Positions 16,978 through 19,875 of a stretch of 19,875 nt of DNA are shown here, one piece after another. The translations under genes were made by a program, and so were the position numbers. How positions within the stretch are numbered: the first letter of the stretch is position 1; each line of letters opens with the position of its first letter. This DNA is from Chloroflexota bacterium (lineage in GTDB: Bacteria; Chloroflexota; Limnocylindria; Limnocylindrales; CSP1-4): NCBI GenBank assembly GCA_013813905.1, contig JACCQX010000064.1, positions 1 through 19,875 on the forward strand, in the 5' to 3' direction. Under the pieces are notes generated by a model, which was not told the DNA's origin, searched no databases, and saw nothing but the letters and a program-made list of their open reading frames with translations.

Positions 16978-18283
16978 AGCGGCGGTTTCGGCCGTGGGGC
17001 CGGAAGTGACCGCTTCCGCCGGGCGTCCGGGCCCGGTGCGTCGCCCCATCCGCCTGACCATCGTCGACGACAACCCGTTCCTGCGCGGGTCCGATGGACG
17101 GGTGCACCCGCGGGCGGCGACCTTCCACCGGTTCGCTGAGGCCGTGGTGCAGGCCGGTCCCTTCGGCATCGCCCGGTACGTGATCCCGGTGCGCGATGCC
17201 GAGGGCGACGGGGAAAGCCCGGGCGGCGACCGAGCCATCAGCCTGGGCGCCGTGGACGAGTCACGGCTCCGGATCGTGGCCAGTGCGCCGTTCGACGGCG
17301 CGGGCGGCTACCTCCGGCATCTGGCAGACATGTGGCGTCAGAACCTGCCGCTGCTGCGCCGAACGCTGAGCGGCGAGCATCTCGTCTGGATCAAGGTGCC
17401 CGGCTCCAACGGGGCGGCTGCTGCGTTCATGGCTGATGCGCTGGGTGTGCCGCGCTTCACCTACGTCGTGGGCAGCGTCCGGGAGGTGGTGGCGGCCAGT
17501 CCCCGTTCGGGCCCGGCTCGCGTCGCGGCGCTGGCAGCCGCAGCGCTGCATGACGCGGTGACCAGCACCCTGAAGCGGACCGGGCCCAGCATCATCGTGG
17601 GGCCGGAGCTGTTCACCAGCGCCCTCGACGCGGCCCACCTGCCCGACACGGCCGACCTGCCTGCCGCCGTCGCTCAGGGAGGGCCCACGCGCCATGACCG
17701 CCCGGGGGACACCTGGCGCATCAGCTGGGCCGGTCGGCTGGCACCGGAGAAGGGACTCGGGACCCTGCTGCGGGCCGTCACCCTGCTCCTCGCGACCGGT
17801 CGTGACGTGCAGTTGATGCTGCTGGGCGACGGGCCGGAGCGGCCACGGCTGGAGGCTCAGGCGAACATCCTGGGCATCACCGAGGCGATCCGCTGGGAGG
17901 GCTACATGGGCGATCAGGAGCAGTACCTGGCGGCGCTCCGCGAGAGCGACCTGTTCGTGCTGCCGTCCCTCTCCGAGGGTGTGCCCAAGGTGCTCCTGGA
18001 AGCCATGGCCTGCGGCGTGCCCGTGATCGCCTCGGCGGTGGGCGGCATCCCGGCCCTGCTGGGCGACGGCCAGCGCGGTCGGCTGGTCCGTCCCGACGAC
18101 GAGGTTGAGCTGGCCGCGGTCATCCGCTCTCTGCTGGACGATCCCGCGGCACGGCAAAGGCTCCGAAGGGACGGCCTGACCTGGGCCGCCGACCACACGG
18201 CGGAGCGACAGGCAGAGCGGCTGGTCGGTTGGATGCGCGCGACCTTCCCCGCCCTTCCCTGGCCGGACGAGGAGTCGGCCTGA
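16961..18283 (+). CDS. GT4 family glycosyltransferase
   Basis: This 440-residue GT-B enzyme is longer than the two other complete GT4 proteins because of an N-terminal tail of about 30 residues before RLTIVDDNPFLRGSDGRVHP. Its middle holds VWIKVPGSNGAAAAFMADAL and FTYVVGSVREV. The donor domain has WAGRLAPEKGLGTLLRAV, LLGDGPERPRLEAQA, and LSEGVPKVLLEAMACGVPVI with the EX7E pair at Glu339 and Glu347, then ASAVGGIPALLGDGQRG. The N-terminal domain is atypical and I cannot assign donor or acceptor. A sulfoquinovosyltransferase role cannot be ruled in or out from sequence. ATG 16961 overlaps the flippase end by 17 bases, and its stop overlaps the next start (TGATG), so it lies in one operon. Confidence 0.84.
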   Translation: MVVEPEAAVSAVGPEVTASAGRPGPVRRPIRLTIVDDNPFLRGSDGRVHPRAATFHRFAEAVVQAGPFGIARYVIPVRDAEGDGESPGGDRAISLGAVDESRLRIVASAPFDGAGGYLRHLADMWRQNLPLLRRTLSGEHLVWIKVPGSNGAAAAFMADALGVPRFTYVVGSVREVVAASPRSGPARVAALAAAALHDAVTSTLKRTGPSIIVGPELFTSALDAAHLPDTADLPAAVAQGGPTRHDRPGDTWRISWAGRLAPEKGLGTLLRAVTLLLATGRDVQLMLLGDGPERPRLEAQANILGITEAIRWEGYMGDQEQYLAALRESDLFVLPSLSEGVPKVLLEAMACGVPVIASAVGGIPALLGDGQRGRLVRPDDEVELAAVIRSLLDDPAARQRLRRDGLTWAADHTAERQAERLVGWMRATFPALPWPDEESA

Positions 18284-19473
18284 TGGCCAGGCGGATCTTC
18301 TGGGCCTCGCTGGCGTCGCTCGGTTGGGTTTACGCCGGGTATCCCCTGGCCGCACTTCTGGCCGGAAGGATCCGCCCGGTGCGCGTCACGGCGACCGGTT
18401 CGCCGGTGGGCAGCGTGACGGTGGGCATCGCTATCCATGACGAGGTCGGTGAGATCGGCGCGCGCATAGCGGACGCGCTCGCGCAAGAGCTCGATGCTTC
18501 GCTGGAGGTCATCGTAGCGTCGGATGGGTCCACCGACGGCAGCGACGAGGTCGTCCGCGCACTGAGCACTGCCGACCCGCGCATCAGGCTCCTGTCGCTG
18601 CCGCGCGGCGGTCAGACGGCGGCTCAGAACCGGATACTGGCCGAGGCACGCTCCGAGGTCGTGGTCCTGACCGACGCTGAGACCCGCTTCCAGCCGGGCT
18701 GCCTGGCGGCCCTTGTGGGGCCCTTCGCCGACCCGCGCGTGGGTGCCACGACCGGGGTCCTGCTGTGGCGCAATCTGGGCGACACGGCGACCAGCCGCCA
18801 TGAGGGCATCTACTGGCGCTACGAGCAGTCAGTTCGCCGTATGGAGAGCCGCGCGGGCTGGCTCACGGCGGCCACCGGAGCGCTGCTCGCCCTGCGCCGC
18901 GACGTGATCTCGACGGTGCCGGAACACAGCTCCTTCGACCACATCGCGCCGCTCCAGGTGCGCGAAGCCGGACGGCTCATCCTGGCCATCCCTGAAGCCG
19001 TGGCCACCGACCGCCTGGTGGACGGCCCTGGTGATCAGTTCCATGCGAGGTCACGCACGGCCACCCGAGGCATCGCCGCCAACCTGGCCATGGCTGGACG
19101 GCTGGCGCCCTGGCGCCGGCCAAGCGCGGCGCTCGCCATCTGGTCGCACAAGCTCCTCCGCTGGGCCTCGCCGTGGGCCGTGCTGGCAGCCTGTACCGCG
19201 GGATCCTGGCTGACCGTCCGCGGTGAGCGCCGCTACGCCATCGTGCCGGCCGCCACCGTGGCCCTGTCGCTCTCGGCCGTCAGGGAGCTCCGCGCACGAC
19301 GCGCGTCGCGACCCGGTACGCGCCTGGGACGGGCCACGCTGGCCATCGTGGCGGTCAACGTGGCCTTCCTGCGCGGCTGGCTCAATCTCTTGGCGCGCCG
19401 GCGAATCTACGTCTGGCACGGCGGCGACCGGCAGGCTGGGCGGACCGCGAAGCAGGACGCTGGCCGAGACTAG
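18283..19473 (+). CDS. Membrane-anchored GT2 glycosyltransferase
   Basis: This 396-residue protein has an N-terminal membrane segment (about residues 6-28), a cytoplasmic GT-A domain and about three C-terminal membrane segments. The GT2 motifs are VASDGSTDGSDEVV (Asp81), VVLTDAETRFQPGC (Asp131-Ala-Glu133), TAATGALLALRRD and FDHIAPLQVREAGRLILAIPE, the order seen in processive or membrane GT2 enzymes such as those related to IcaA or poly-GlcNAc synthases. The QXXRW box is not intact, so a non-processive enzyme is likely. ATG 18283 shares a base with the previous stop; a longer frame to 18229 only overlaps the GT4 gene. The stop TAG is part of a CTAG that also supplies the stop of the convergent gene. 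Confidence 0.86.
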   Translation: MARRIFWASLASLGWVYAGYPLAALLAGRIRPVRVTATGSPVGSVTVGIAIHDEVGEIGARIADALAQELDASLEVIVASDGSTDGSDEVVRALSTADPRIRLLSLPRGGQTAAQNRILAEARSEVVVLTDAETRFQPGCLAALVGPFADPRVGATTGVLLWRNLGDTATSRHEGIYWRYEQSVRRMESRAGWLTAATGALLALRRDVISTVPEHSSFDHIAPLQVREAGRLILAIPEAVATDRLVDGPGDQFHARSRTATRGIAANLAMAGRLAPWRRPSAALAIWSHKLLRWASPWAVLAACTAGSWLTVRGERRYAIVPAATVALSLSAVRELRARRASRPGTRLGRATLAIVAVNVAFLRGWLNLLARRRIYVWHGGDRQAGRTAKQDAGRD

Positions 19474-19875
19474 CCGCCTACCTCAAGTCCGCCAGGCACC
19501 GGGCCTCCGCCGATGCCCCTGGTGGGGGGTGCGGGCACCGGGATGGGCGTTTGTGGCACGGGCGGCATGTTCCGGTCGATCCAGCCCCGCACGGTGCGCA
19601 GGTACAGGACGGTGGCATCGCCAGCCACCTCATAGCCGAAGGCGGGCGAAGCGAAGACGGCCCGGCCGCCCCGTGCGAAGCGCACGTTGCTCAGCATCTG
19701 GTACAGCGAAGGGGCCGCGGCCAAGGGGATGTCAGTGGTGAGATGATCGCCCGCGACTGCCACGAGCGCGGCGAGCCGTTCTCCCTCGCCGCGTTTGATG
19801 ACGCGCCGGATCGCCGCCAGGAGGAACTCCTGCTGCCGGCGGGAGCGCTGTGAATCGCTATTGGAGAAGCCGCCC
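19470..19875 (-). CDS. LytR-CpsA-Psr (LCP) family protein, C-terminal fragment (runs off right edge)
   Basis: The minus-strand frame is open from the window edge to TAG at 19472-19470, giving 134 residues. RSRRQQEFLLAAIRRVIKRG is the C-terminal LCP signature (R-x-x-RQQ-x-F-L). Further along are HLTTDIPLAAAPSLYQMLSN and YLRTVRGWIDRNMPPVP, followed by a Pro/Gly-rich tail (TPIPVPAPPTRGIGGG). LCP enzymes move undecaprenyl-linked polymers onto cell-wall or envelope acceptors outside the membrane. The catalytic arginine-rich core and the membrane anchor lie beyond the edge. A GTG at 19763 would make a shorter frame but cuts through the signature, so the gene is partial rather than starting there. 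It shares CTAG stops with the convergent GT2 gene. Confidence 0.8.
   Translation of the reverse strand, partial: GGFSNSDSQRSRRQQEFLLAAIRRVIKRGEGERLAALVAVAGDHLTTDIPLAAAPSLYQMLSNVRFARGGRAVFASPAFGYEVAGDATVLYLRTVRGWIDRNMPPVPQTPIPVPAPPTRGIGGGPVPGGLEVGG

Overview
The window is a G+C-rich (about two thirds G+C by eye), densely coding surface-glycan locus. It holds 15 complete genes plus one partial gene at each edge, and no rRNA, tRNA, CRISPR array, insertion sequence or phage gene that I can recognise. No gene fixes the taxon. The base composition, a LytR-CpsA-Psr (LCP) type attachment gene, a recurrent -10-only promoter placed for leaderless mRNAs, and the absence of outer-membrane export genes (Wza/Wzc) fit a Chloroflexota-like or Actinomycetota-like bacterium. 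That assignment is inference.

Layout. (1) 1-284, minus: N-terminal part of a GT4 glycosyltransferase running off the left edge. (2) 401-2735, plus: a Wzx-type flippase and a SAM methyltransferase. (3) 5404-2655, minus: a GT4 glycosyltransferase, then a Wzy/WaaL-like membrane protein, each with its own promoter-like box. (4) 5541-10362, plus, one tight operon: two tandem paralogous GT-A-type glycosyltransferases, a GT4 enzyme, GDP-mannose 4,6-dehydratase (gmd) and GDP-4-keto-6-deoxymannose reductase (rmd). (5) 10492-13105, plus: a UDP-sulfoquinovose synthase homologue behind a structured leader, then the initiating polyprenyl-phosphate sugar-phosphate transferase. (6) 14540-13053, minus: a second Wzy/WaaL-like protein. 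(7) 14645-19473, plus: a sugar-nucleotide epimerase, a second flippase, a GT4 and a membrane GT2 enzyme. (8) 19875-19470, minus: C-terminal part of an LCP protein. Gaps between genes are all shorter than 140 bases.

How it may work together (inference). The PglC/WbaP-like transferase loads the first sugar phosphate onto undecaprenyl phosphate. GT4, GT2 and GT-A enzymes extend it with sugars that probably include D-rhamnose (Gmd plus Rmd) and possibly sulfoquinovose. Wzx flips the lipid-linked unit, a Wzy-like protein polymerises it, and a WaaL-like or LCP protein attaches the product to the envelope. There are two flippases and two Wzy/WaaL candidates, so two products, or a split between polymerase and ligase roles, are possible.

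The most interesting points are a plant-like SQD1/SqdB enzyme sitting beside the glycan-initiating transferase rather than beside a recognisable sulfolipid synthase, a strong hairpin in its mRNA leader, a repeated TANNNT box 6-8 bases before start codons, and a tandem pair of unusual GT-A proteins with an identical Glu-Asp-His-Cys motif at the same residue positions.
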